From: Gammaproteobacteria bacterium
GTDB taxonomy: Bacteria > Pseudomonadota > Gammaproteobacteria > JAJDOJ01
Direction: 5' to 3'
Assembly: GCA_022340215.1 (NCBI GenBank)
Contig: JAJDOJ010000087.1
Coordinates: forward strand, 1-46,955
Length of the DNA stretch: 46,955 nt
The number at the start of each line of letters is the position of its first letter. Position 1 is the first letter of the stretch. Made by a program: the position numbers and the translations under genes. The notes beneath the pieces were generated by a model, which did no database searches, was not told the origin of the DNA, and was given only the letters and a program-made list of their open reading frames with translations. Below are positions 15,244 through 23,950 of the stretch, one piece after another.

Positions 15244-16758
15244 TCATCGCTCTCCGTAGAGCTGACCCAGCCCCGCTAGCGGCCGGTCGATGAGAGCGAT
15301 CCAGGGTTCCGAATAGAAACCCGCTCCCAGCAGCACGGTCAGCAGCAGCCCGACGACCAGCAGTTCGGACCGGCTCGTGGCTTCGATCGACTGGCCACTG
15401 ACCCCCTCGGGCAACGGACCGAGAAAGGCGCGCTGGAAGGCCCATAACAGGAAGCCGGCGGCGACCACGTTCCCCAACGCGGCGGCGATGGTGATCAGCG
15501 CGCCGTAATGCTCGATGGCGGCCCCCAGCACCAGGTGAACAGAGTCGAAACCCGGCGTGCCGGGCATTCCGACGATGGCCAACCCACCAACCAGGAAGGC
15601 GATACCGACCGAAGGCAGATGATCGAACAGGCCACCCATGTGGTTCAGCAGGGTGCTGCGGGTGCGGCGATAGACTAGACCGGTGGTAAAGAACAGCGTG
15701 GCGATGGCCAGACCAAAGGTCACCGACAGCATGACCGCTCCCTGGAAGGCGATATGAGTAAGGCTGAACAGTCCGATGACCACGATACCGGTGTGCGACA
15801 CCACGGCGAAGGCCAGCAGCCGGCGCATGTTGTTCTGCATCATGGCCAGCAGCGCGGCATAGAAGATTCCGACGACGGCGAAGCCGATCACGAAGGGGCT
15901 CCAGTAGGCAACCGCCTCCGGCACGACCGGGAAGACGAATCGCAGCATGCCGTAGACACCCACCTTGAGCCCCAGTAACAGGCTGGGGGCGATGGCGATG
16001 TTCCCGTGTTCGGCCATCGTGGGCAGCCAGCCGTGCAGCGGAAACAGCGGGGTCCGAATTGCCAGACCGTAGAACAGCAGGAAGAAGATCACCGACTGAT
16101 AGGCCCCCGCCACCGGCTCGGCCATCAGATCGGGGAGGTCGAAGGACCAGGGCCCGCCGCTGGCGTCTGCGTACTGCCAGCCCAGCATGAGGGTGCCGAT
16201 CAGCAACAGCACCACGCCGGTGCCCATGAACTGATAGAAACTGGCCAGCACGCGGTCCTTGTGCGGCGAGGTCGCCCAGCGCCAGAGCAGATAGCCGATC
16301 AGGCCCACCTGGGCCGTCGAGACCAGCGCGAACCAGAGCAGATTCAGGGTCACGAACAGGGACATCATGGCCGCCTGCACGCAGAAAACGCTCATCAACA
16401 GCGGCCCGGTCGGCTTCAGGCCACGCACCGGTCCGTAGATCACGACCAGCAGCCCGATCAGGGCGCTCAGCAGGACGAACAGCACGCTCACACCGTCCAC
16501 CGCGGCGTAGTAGACCAGCGGACCGATAACCCCCAGGTGCTCGGCGAACTGCATGGCGGTGGTCGCGGGTTCGTAGAGCAGATAGACGCGGATGGCCAGC
16601 AGCAGCTCCAGGAACGCGGCCACGATACCGATCTGGGCCAGTCGCGGCACATCGCGAAGCAGCCAGACCAGCAGCGCCGCCACCAACGGCAGCAACTGCA
16701 ACAGCGCCAGCAGGGGCAGGCCGCCCTGGGTGTGCCAGTGGATTTCCGTAAAACTCAC
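15244..16758 (-). CDS. Divergent NuoM/NuoN-like membrane subunit of the DAB operon
   Basis: GTG 16758 overlaps the TGA of the upstream dabB (GTGA), so I take it as the start; the product is 504 residues with about 14 helices. It aligns with NuoM-type proteins through IRTPLFPLHGWLPTMAEHGNIAI and LLGLKVGVYGMLRF. Two usual charge positions differ. The Glu of the FWE motif is replaced in NLLWFALVSTAQVG (Ser at the aligned site), and the first conserved Lys is Arg (AIRTP). It may be a structural subunit or have an altered ion path. Its stop is 3 bp before the next gene. Confidence 0.8.
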   Translation of the reverse strand: MSFTEIHWHTQGGLPLLALLQLLPLVAALLVWLLRDVPRLAQIGIVAAFLELLLAIRVYLLYEPATTAMQFAEHLGVIGPLVYYAAVDGVSVLFVLLSALIGLLVVIYGPVRGLKPTGPLLMSVFCVQAAMMSLFVTLNLLWFALVSTAQVGLIGYLLWRWATSPHKDRVLASFYQFMGTGVVLLLIGTLMLGWQYADASGGPWSFDLPDLMAEPVAGAYQSVIFFLLFYGLAIRTPLFPLHGWLPTMAEHGNIAIAPSLLLGLKVGVYGMLRFVFPVVPEAVAYWSPFVIGFAVVGIFYAALLAMMQNNMRRLLAFAVVSHTGIVVIGLFSLTHIAFQGAVMLSVTFGLAIATLFFTTGLVYRRTRSTLLNHMGGLFDHLPSVGIAFLVGGLAIVGMPGTPGFDSVHLVLGAAIEHYGALITIAAALGNVVAAGFLLWAFQRAFLGPLPEGVSGQSIEATSRSELLVVGLLLTVLLGAGFYSEPWIALIDRPLAGLGQLYGER

Positions 16759-18305
16759 AGGATCACCACGAACGTGATCATGATCAGCACGATCAGGTAA
16801 CGCGGTCTCTCCAGCAGGCGCTCGATCTCCAGGGCGTAGTTCCCGAGATGACGCAGCACCCGGATCAACCCCTCGCCGCCACCTCGCAGCACGAGCCGAT
16901 CCTCGAACCAGTAAAGCAGATTGGCCAGCCACTCCATCAGGCGACCGAGTATACCGCGCGCCTGGCCGAACGCCTGTGGGGCGGCGCCCCCTTGCTGGCC
17001 GGACTCCCAGTCGCTCAGGGACGATACGGCGTGTTCCTGCTCGGGCAGGCCCACCATACGGCTCACCACGGTCTCGTCGAAGCGGTCCACGTCCCGCCCG
17101 AGCGCTCCGGTCGGGCGCACCAGCAGCCAGTCCGTCACCGGTTCCAGCCAGAACCGCTGCAACGCGGCCGTACGCAGGCGCCGGTGGCGGGCCAGCCAGC
17201 CGGGCACCGGTCGCGCCGGGCGGCTCACCATGTGCATCCACGCCGGGGCGTGCAGGAACTGCCATGCACGCCACAGGGCGTGCAGCGCCATGTGCCACGC
17301 CGCCAGTTCGAACCACCCCAGGCCGCACCAGACGAACATCAGCCCGACCTGTGCCGTGGTCGAGAACATCAGTGCGCTTTTGACATCACTCTGCGTCAGG
17401 CCACTCAGCCAGCCGTACAGAGCGGTGAGCAGACCCAGGACCACGAGCAGGTGAGCCATTTGCGGGGCCTGTAGCAACAGCGGTTCCAGACGCAGGACCA
17501 GAAATACCCCGGCGTGGACCATGAGCGAGCCGTAGAACAGGGCCGAGGACGGGGTGGGACCTTCCAGGGCGCGGGCGATCCAGGGTGCGAAGGGGACCTG
17601 GGCGGATTTGGCCAGGGCCGCGAGCATAAAACACAGGGCGAGGAGGTCCGCGTTGACGGTGGACAGCCTCGCCGCGCCGCTCCCGATCGCGCCCCAATCG
17701 AGATCCCCCAGCCAGTGCCAGGACAGAAACAGTCCGAGCAGAAACCCGGCGTCTCCGACCCGGTTCGTGACGAAGGCCCGGGTGGCGTTGCGCGAGGCAT
17801 CGGGCCGGTCGAATGCCCAGGCAATGAGCAGATAGGAGCTCACCCCCGCCAGTTCCCAGCCGACGAAGGCCAGTGCGGCATTGCCGGCCATCACGATCAG
17901 CTCCATGGCCGCCATGAACAGGAGCAACACTAGAAAGAACCGCTGGAACCCGGCCTCCCGATGCAGATAGTTGACCGAGAAACGCACGGTCAGCAGACAT
18001 ACGAAGGCCACCAGGGTCGCCATGGCGAGACCGAGCGGGTCGAGTGCGAAGCCGATCCGCAGGACCAGCTCACCGCTGCGCAGCCACTCGCCCACCGGCA
18101 CCGGTCCGGGCGCGCCTCGCCACACGGCGGGCAGCGACAGGCAAAGGACCAGCAGGAGAGACGATCCGGCTGCGCCCTGGGCGATCCACGCCGTCTGCCG
18201 CTCTCCCGCCTCGCCGAGATTCTTACCGGTCACGTAACCGGCGGCGATCCAGGTCGCTGCGCCGAGCGGCAGGACGGGAACGAGGCTCGCGATAACATCG
18301 ATCAC
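16755..18305 (-). CDS. dabB: DabB: NuoL-like ion-conducting partner of DabA
   Basis: GTG 18305 overlaps the dabA TGA (GTGA), with GGAG upstream; the product is 516 residues. NuoL/DabB marks are clear: NAALAFVGWELAGVSSYLLI (with Glu), FVTNRVGDAGFL and ALAKSAQVPFAPWIARALEGPTPSSAL (Lys kept), then the VSALI-like helix with HAGVFLVLRL. The C-terminal ~170 residues are soluble-looking with a final hydrophobic stretch (YLIVLIMITFVVIL). DabB couples cation or proton movement to CO2 hydration by DabA in the known two-gene DAB. It sits directly after dabA as in DAB operons. Confidence 0.85.
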   Translation of the reverse strand: MIDVIASLVPVLPLGAATWIAAGYVTGKNLGEAGERQTAWIAQGAAGSSLLLVLCLSLPAVWRGAPGPVPVGEWLRSGELVLRIGFALDPLGLAMATLVAFVCLLTVRFSVNYLHREAGFQRFFLVLLLFMAAMELIVMAGNAALAFVGWELAGVSSYLLIAWAFDRPDASRNATRAFVTNRVGDAGFLLGLFLSWHWLGDLDWGAIGSGAARLSTVNADLLALCFMLAALAKSAQVPFAPWIARALEGPTPSSALFYGSLMVHAGVFLVLRLEPLLLQAPQMAHLLVVLGLLTALYGWLSGLTQSDVKSALMFSTTAQVGLMFVWCGLGWFELAAWHMALHALWRAWQFLHAPAWMHMVSRPARPVPGWLARHRRLRTAALQRFWLEPVTDWLLVRPTGALGRDVDRFDETVVSRMVGLPEQEHAVSSLSDWESGQQGGAAPQAFGQARGILGRLMEWLANLLYWFEDRLVLRGGGEGLIRVLRHLGNYALEIERLLERPRYLIVLIMITFVVIL

Positions 18306-21300
18306 GCGCCCGCTCCTTCCCCGCCAGCCGGCGTCCGCAGCAGCACCGGTTCCAGGGGATCCAGGGTCCCCGGATAGTAGTCGACGGAACGCTCCACTAC
18401 CGTCAGCTTGGGGGTCTGCCCCTGCCAGGCCGCCCACCCCGTCCCGGGCTGGAACCGGTGCAGTGCCCCCGAGGCCGGATCCATGGCGGCCAGCACGAGC
18501 CAGCCGTTGCCGATCAGTTCCTGCAAGGGGGGCTGGCGGTCGTAGATCCGCTTCAGCACATCGAGCCGCGCCTCCACCACCACCAGCAGGCGCATGGCCT
18601 CGTGGATCTCGATCATCTGCCGCGGCAGCCCGGTGCGCAGATCCGAGGCCGCACCGTCCATCACGCCGAACAGGCCCGTGACGTTGTGCGTGACCTTGGA
18701 GCCGCAACCAAAACCGTCGTTGTTCACCGTGGAAAAGTAGTACTCCAGGTTGATCCCGGCCCCCACCGGTCCGTTGGCGAGCAGCAGCGGTTCCAGGATC
18801 TCCCCTTCCGGGTCCCCGGTCGGGTCGTAGGAGATGAGGAAGACCCGGCGGTCGAAGAACACGCCGCGCGTCAGCGACCGGCGGCCGATCACCGCGGCGG
18901 CGTTGGTGGCATGTCCCAACTCCGGACGCGCCTGACTGACATCGTAGCCGCGCCCGACGATGTGCCGCCAGGCCCGCCGCGGGTCCGCACCCCGCGGCGC
19001 CGAGGCGAACTTGCGGGCGCGTTCGTGCGCCGAGCCGAGGCACGCTCGGTCCAACTCGTCGAACAGGCGTTGCCCGGCGGGTTGAAGTGGCCCCGGCAGC
19101 CGGTCGAGATCGTACCAGGTGATCTCCTCGTCGCAGGTATTGTGCTCGGCCCCGAGAAACCAGCAATCGTCCGGAATATCGACGCCCTGTTTGCGCAGGG
19201 CCGCGCGGACCTCGGAACGGTTGGCCATGGCCGCGAACAAACGCGCGTTGGGACCGCTGTGGTTGCCTGAGCAGGCCCCACAGTTGTAGGCAGACAGGTG
19301 CGGATTGTTCCGGCTGTCCGAGCCGTGTCCCATGATCGCCACCAGCGGAGCGAAGCCGTGGTCGAGCCCCATGCTTCGCAGAAACCCGCCGACGCGGGCC
19401 ACCTGTTCCTCGATGCTGAAACCGGATTGCACGTTTTCCGGGGAGGGCGCCTGCAGAGGCCGCTCCGCCACATAGTCCAGTTCCGTCGGGACCGTGAGAT
19501 CGAAACGTCGCCGCAGTCGCCGTGCCCAGCGACCGTAGCGAAACGGCGCGGCGAGCTTCGCGGCCAGGTCGAGACCGGCAATCGGGGCCGCCGCGGCAAT
19601 GCCCGGGACGGAACTCAACAGGTTGCGGCGCAGCTCCTGGTTGACGACATCACCGAGGCGTACGCGCCAACCCCGCCTGCGGGCATGACGTCGGTACAAT
19701 GGCTCGGCACCGGGACGCGGGCTCTCCCTCACCTCGTGAGACGGCACCAGATCCACGGGACACAGCCCGGTACGCCCGCTGTCGTCGAGTCCGCGCCACC
19801 AGTGAGACACGCCGAAATGGGCGGCGGCCCCCAGCGTCTCGATCGCTGGATTGATCTCCTCCAGTTGACGGCGAATCCCCTCCTCGCGATCGTCCATGCA
19901 GAACACGATCTGCGCCACGGGTCGCTCGCGCCTCTCGGCCCAGGGACCGCGGCCGCGATTGGCGGCCAAGGCGCCGAAAACCTGTTCGCGATAGTGCCGT
20001 TCGTAGGCCCGCAGCCAAAGGTACCCGGACGTTTCCGTGTCGAGGCGATCCAGGGTTGCAAAGATCTCCCGCAATGGCTCCGCCGACAGGGCACGCACGC
20101 ACTCCCCCGACCATCCCAGATGCTGAGCCAGGCGGAACAGACGCCATCCCTCGCGGAACACGCTGTAACCTGCCGACTGCTCCGAGGCGGGGCTGCGCTG
20201 CCAGGTCCAGATCATCCGGGCCACCTGCGACCAGGGATCCGAGGGCTCCCCGCTTCCCGACTGCTGCGCCTGCGCCAGCCTGCGGGTCTGGCTGGCGAGG
20301 TATTCCGGCAGACGGGTCGTGTAGAGGGCATGGCGCGCCAGGAACTCCGGCAGGTTCCTGTGAAAATACCAGCGGAGCATGTCCAGACTCGGCTCCACGC
20401 CCCAGAGCCGGCCCGTGATGCGCTGTGCGTGGAGACTCTCCAGGACCAGGCGCACCGCCAGGTAATCCGCGCAGTCCACCTGCTCCGGCAGTCCCTCGTG
20501 ACCGGGGTGGAGTTCCCGCCACAGCGTCATCCCGGACCAGCCGGGCAGCTCGAGCGCAAGACGCTCCAGGTACGCCGTCCAGCGGCCCCGTGGCAACCCG
20601 AGCCTTTCGAGCTCGGCGATGATCGTCTCCATCGGGTCATCCGGCAGCGACTGCAGGTGGACGTGCCAGTCATCCAACCCCTCGAACAACCAGACGGGAT
20701 CCCGAACCGCACTCGAACGCCAGCTCCGATAGAAGCCCTGCCCGACATCGGCGGACCGCCAGGCGGCGAGCCCCTGATCCAGCCAGGCACCCAGGTGACG
20801 CAGCAGAAAGGGACGCAGCTCGTCCAGAAGGTCCTCACCGGTGAGTTCCTTGAGTACGCCCCGCAGGGTCAGTTCCGTCCCCGTCCGATCCAGCAGTGTC
20901 CCGAGACGGGCGGCCGCCTCGCGCCGCATCTCGCGATGCGTGACCGGCTGCGTACTCGTCGATCCATCCTTGTCCAGCCCCTCGAACATCTGCTCCGCCT
21001 GTTCCGCCGACAGGTCGGTGAGGTCCTCGGGGTGGAGAAGAAAGTGCTGCAGACCCAGGGACTGAAGACAGGCGTCCCAGAGATCGGCAATCGCCGACGG
21101 CTCGTCGGTCGAACCCGTCGAGGCAGCGAGCAGGCATTGTCTGGCGCTTTCGGGGACGTCGTCCTGAAACCGCCGCAGGGCCTCCTGCTCCTCGATCTGC
21201 CAACCGAGCTGGCTGGCGGTCACCTTGGACAACGGGTACCGCAGGGCGACACAGTAGACATCGCCACGCGTCAATCCCTCTTTACCCTCGATAAGGGATT

Positions 21301-21595
21301 TGTCGGGCTCGAGTTCCGGTGTGTCCGCCAGTGCCTGCTCGAGATCTTCCCTGTCGATTCGACCGGCTGCATAGAGGGCGCGGAATCGATCGGATGAAAG
21401 GTATCCATAGTTGCCGGTGACCCGGTGCACTTCCGCCAGGGCGTCGGGAAATGGCAGGTGCTGAAACCCGTGCAGGGTGTTGTGGTGCACGAACCCCTCG
21501 ATGGGGGCCTGCCCTGGCAACACATGCTGAAGGTGCCGGATCGCCTCGCGGATCTCGCGACGGACCTCGTCGCTGTGGGCTGCTATCGTTCTCAT
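18302..21595 (-). CDS. dabA: DabA: beta-carbonic-anhydrase-like subunit (DUF2309) for CO2 uptake
   Basis: The 1,097-residue protein is DUF2309. The predicted zinc site is intact: C566 and D568 in VFCMDDRE, H757 in IMGHGSDS and C772 in AYNCGACSG. The 15-residue His-Cys spacing matches that of the biochemically studied Halothiobacillus DabA. DabA hydrates CO2 to bicarbonate in the cytoplasm in one direction, driven by the ion gradient through DabB, so inorganic carbon accumulates for Rubisco. The N-terminal GFVHHNTLHGFQHLPF is a family-typical segment. ATG 21595 lies 6 bp after the upstream nuoM-like gene's stop. It is somewhat longer than many DabA proteins. Confidence 0.93.
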   Translation of the reverse strand: MRTIAAHSDEVRREIREAIRHLQHVLPGQAPIEGFVHHNTLHGFQHLPFPDALAEVHRVTGNYGYLSSDRFRALYAAGRIDREDLEQALADTPELEPDKSLIEGKEGLTRGDVYCVALRYPLSKVTASQLGWQIEEQEALRRFQDDVPESARQCLLAASTGSTDEPSAIADLWDACLQSLGLQHFLLHPEDLTDLSAEQAEQMFEGLDKDGSTSTQPVTHREMRREAAARLGTLLDRTGTELTLRGVLKELTGEDLLDELRPFLLRHLGAWLDQGLAAWRSADVGQGFYRSWRSSAVRDPVWLFEGLDDWHVHLQSLPDDPMETIIAELERLGLPRGRWTAYLERLALELPGWSGMTLWRELHPGHEGLPEQVDCADYLAVRLVLESLHAQRITGRLWGVEPSLDMLRWYFHRNLPEFLARHALYTTRLPEYLASQTRRLAQAQQSGSGEPSDPWSQVARMIWTWQRSPASEQSAGYSVFREGWRLFRLAQHLGWSGECVRALSAEPLREIFATLDRLDTETSGYLWLRAYERHYREQVFGALAANRGRGPWAERRERPVAQIVFCMDDREEGIRRQLEEINPAIETLGAAAHFGVSHWWRGLDDSGRTGLCPVDLVPSHEVRESPRPGAEPLYRRHARRRGWRVRLGDVVNQELRRNLLSSVPGIAAAAPIAGLDLAAKLAAPFRYGRWARRLRRRFDLTVPTELDYVAERPLQAPSPENVQSGFSIEEQVARVGGFLRSMGLDHGFAPLVAIMGHGSDSRNNPHLSAYNCGACSGNHSGPNARLFAAMANRSEVRAALRKQGVDIPDDCWFLGAEHNTCDEEITWYDLDRLPGPLQPAGQRLFDELDRACLGSAHERARKFASAPRGADPRRAWRHIVGRGYDVSQARPELGHATNAAAVIGRRSLTRGVFFDRRVFLISYDPTGDPEGEILEPLLLANGPVGAGINLEYYFSTVNNDGFGCGSKVTHNVTGLFGVMDGAASDLRTGLPRQMIEIHEAMRLLVVVEARLDVLKRIYDRQPPLQELIGNGWLVLAAMDPASGALHRFQPGTGWAAWQGQTPKLTVVERSVDYYPGTLDPLEPVLLRTPAGGEGAGA

Positions 21596-21601
21596 GCCCC
21601 C

Positions 21602-23074
21602 TCACGTCCCGCCAAAAAGGGCGCTCAGATTCTCCACGGACACCGTCATTAGCCGCACGGCATACTGGGGAAACACCCCCAGCGAGACGATCCCCACGCT
21701 GAGCACACCGGCAGCCAGCATCTCCGTGGGACGCAGATCGGGCACGTCGCGCATGCGGGCACGAACCGGCCCGGCAAACAATCGGCCGACGGTGCGGATC
21801 GCATAGGCGGCGCTGATCAGAACGCCGATGCTGAGCATCGCCACGACCCAGCCCCAGCGCTCGAACCCCCCGACCAGGGCGTGCAGCTCGGCCACGAAGC
21901 TGGCAGTACCGGGCAGGCCGACGGCGGCCACGAAGGCCAGCACGGTGAAGAAGGCGAAACGCGGTGTCACCCGCACCAGCGAGCTGTACTGGCGGATATC
22001 TCGTGTATGGGTACGTTCGTAGAGCAGACCGATAAGCAGGAACAGGGCGCCGGCCACGAGGCCGTGCGCCACCATCTGCATCAGCGCCCCGGTCAGACCG
22101 GCGACATTGAGTGCAGCAATCCCGAACAGTACCACCCCCATGTGGCTCACCGAGGAATACGCGATCATGGCCTTCAGATCGCTCTGCCGCCAGGCCAGCA
22201 GCCCGCCGTAGATCAGGCTCACCAGCGCCAGGGTGGCGAGCAGACCCTGCAGGGCCATCACGGCATCGGGCAAGGTCTCGGCGGCGCGGATCAGGCCGTA
22301 GGAACCCATCTTGAGCAGGATCCCGGAGAGCAGGATGGAAACCGGGCTCGGCGCCTCCACATGAGCCAGCGGCAGCCAGCCATGAATGGGAAAAATCGGC
22401 ATCTTGACGCCGAAGCCAATCAGGAAACCAAGGAAGATCAACACCTGCGTGCGATCGTCCAGCAGGCGACCGCCCGCCCGCAGATCGTCGAAGGAGAAGG
22501 AGTGCCCCGGCCCGCTGTCGAACAGCACCAGCAGGCTGACCAGCATGAATACCGAGCCGCCCATCGTGTAGAGCACGAAGTTCAGCGACGCGGTCTTGCG
22601 ACCCTTGCCGCCCCAGCGGTCGATGAGAAAAAAAAGCGGGATCAGGGTCATTTCCCAGAAGACGTAAAACAGCGACCAGTCCTGGGCCATAAATACCCCG
22701 AGCATGGCGGACTCCAGGACCAGCAGCAGCAGATAGTAGCCTTTTACCCTCTCCCGAATTCCGCCGGAGGCCAGTACGGCGACCAGACTGAGCAGGGTCG
22801 CCAGCAGCACCATGGGATAGGAAAAACCGTCCAGCCCCAGGGAAAACGAGGTTCCCAGGCGCGGGTTCCAGGTGTGGCGTTCGAAGAACTGGAGTCCTCC
22901 GACCCGCGTATCAAAACCGAGAAGAAGGCTCCAGGCCGGAACCAGCGTCAGGATCGAAACGACGAGCGCAACACGGCGGATCAGAACGACGTTCGATCCG
23001 GGCAGAGCCACGACCATGACCGCCCCCAGGGCGGGCAGCAACAACAGAATAGTCAGGATCGGCAGGTGGTTCAT
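21602..23074 (-). CDS. NuoM-like membrane subunit, first gene of the DAB operon
   Basis: ATG 23074 is preceded by GGGGAG on the - strand and gives 490 residues; earlier in-frame starts lack a ribosome site. It has about 14 helices with the NuoM ionisable set: Glu in LFYVFWEMTLIPLFFL, Lys in FGVKMPIFPIHGWLP and Lys in LLKMGSYGLIR. MVAHGLVAGALFLLIG is another typical segment. As the first gene, ahead of dabA, it differs from the common dabB-dabA order. It probably supplies a second ion pathway to the complex. The promoter must lie in 23075-23428, where I see no clear -35/-10 pair. Confidence 0.85.
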   Translation of the reverse strand: MNHLPILTILLLLPALGAVMVVALPGSNVVLIRRVALVVSILTLVPAWSLLLGFDTRVGGLQFFERHTWNPRLGTSFSLGLDGFSYPMVLLATLLSLVAVLASGGIRERVKGYYLLLLVLESAMLGVFMAQDWSLFYVFWEMTLIPLFFLIDRWGGKGRKTASLNFVLYTMGGSVFMLVSLLVLFDSGPGHSFSFDDLRAGGRLLDDRTQVLIFLGFLIGFGVKMPIFPIHGWLPLAHVEAPSPVSILLSGILLKMGSYGLIRAAETLPDAVMALQGLLATLALVSLIYGGLLAWRQSDLKAMIAYSSVSHMGVVLFGIAALNVAGLTGALMQMVAHGLVAGALFLLIGLLYERTHTRDIRQYSSLVRVTPRFAFFTVLAFVAAVGLPGTASFVAELHALVGGFERWGWVVAMLSIGVLISAAYAIRTVGRLFAGPVRARMRDVPDLRPTEMLAAGVLSVGIVSLGVFPQYAVRLMTVSVENLSALFGGT

Positions 23075-23201
23075 TCCGCTCCCCAGGGCGGAATCCAGAA
23101 GCCAACACTGGGAATCTGGTGCGTTCGCGCCGCGGATGTAACAAAGCGAGGCAGAATAACCGGTTTTGCCGCGCAACGAAATTCACACTTCCCTGCCCTC
23201 A

Positions 23202-23315
23202 GGGGTCAAATCTGGTTTTATATAGCCATCCTGACGAGCGGGACAGGACCGGGGTCCAACAAAAAAGAGCCTGACTGACCAGGAAAATTCTTACTATATT
23301 GCTAGATTTGACCCC
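23202..23315. repeat. REPIN-like inverted pair upstream of the DAB operon
   Basis: GGGGTCAAATCT (23202-23213) and AGATTTGACCCC (23304-23315) are perfect reverse complements 90 bp apart. The motif resembles REP sequences linked to RAYT transposases. It lies 128-241 bp before the first DAB-operon gene. Its effect on expression is unknown. Confidence 0.5.
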
Positions 23316-23437
23316 ATACCCCATACTCTGGGGCCTGCACGAGGGCTGCCGATTCGATCGGGGATCCCTGAACATACGTTGCCGGATTCGATGCCCGCAT
23401 CACAGTTATTTTCTGGAAGACTGACTAGTTAATTATA

Positions 23438-23855
23438 GGGAGTAGTCAGCTAGCGCCTCCTAGTACAAGATATAGAGGTGGCCGATTTACGGAATCAAAC
23501 GAAAACGCGTCCAATCTTAGGCGATTGCCGGAAAATGGCATACCAGATCGCACCGGGTGAACTGCGAAGCAGTGAACGGCTTGGGCAGGAAGCCCAAGAC
23601 CGGTGCCCAAGCAAAGCAGGGACAGCGCCGCGCCGGGATCGTTTGTCATCAAGGCGCGACAACAGGCACATAGTCGAACTATGTCACTGTTGTCGCAACA
23701 CAGAGGACGGACGACAAAGACAAGCAGGATGGTATGTCATTTGACAGAAATCGCCTTAGTCAATACCGTTCCCATAATCGAGCCTGACATCGCACATGGC
23801 TTTGATTCGCAGCACCACAACATATAGTGGGTGGAGGCGCTAGCTGACCACCCCC
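23438..23855. mobile_element. MITE-3: element with 23-bp terminal inverted repeats and 9-bp target duplication, split by MITE-1
   Basis: The left end GGGAGTAGTCAGCTAGCGCC and the right end (reverse complement GGGGGTGGTCAGCTAGCGCC) agree at 21 of 23 terminal positions. TTAATTATA stands at 23429-23437 and 23857-23865, a 9-bp direct repeat expected of a target duplication. Removing the nested MITE-1 copy B leaves about 180 bp with no transposase. A 9-bp duplication occurs in families such as IS1 and IS903, but the family cannot be fixed from the ends alone. Confidence 0.7.
23520..23755. mobile_element. MITE-1 copy B (long form, 236 bp) nested in MITE-3
   Basis: Ends GGCGATTGCCGG and AGAAATCGCC are flanked by TTA on both sides (23517-23519 and 23756-23758). 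Compared with the short form it has about 80 extra bp (about 23557-23637) that contain their own small hairpins (CTTGGGC...GCCCAAG). The same insert is in copy E at 36229. Confidence 0.85.
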
Positions 23856-23950
23856 TTTAATTATAAGGAGCACACATAACCAGGGAGGACAAGAGACATT
23901 TTGACAGGCCGCAGTTGTTGCGCGCCAATAACTAGCTGCGGAAGAGACCG

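Noticed and set aside
16755-19166. DabB extended to an 803-residue protein starting inside dabA
   Set aside because: The extra N-terminal part is the antisense-like out-of-frame translation of dabA; the GTGA overlap at 18302-18305 with GGAG upstream marks the true start.
19298-21397. 699-codon open frame on + strand
   Set aside because: It is exactly antisense to dabA in a GC-rich region, and its composition (Gln/Arg/Pro/His-rich) is that of a shadow frame.
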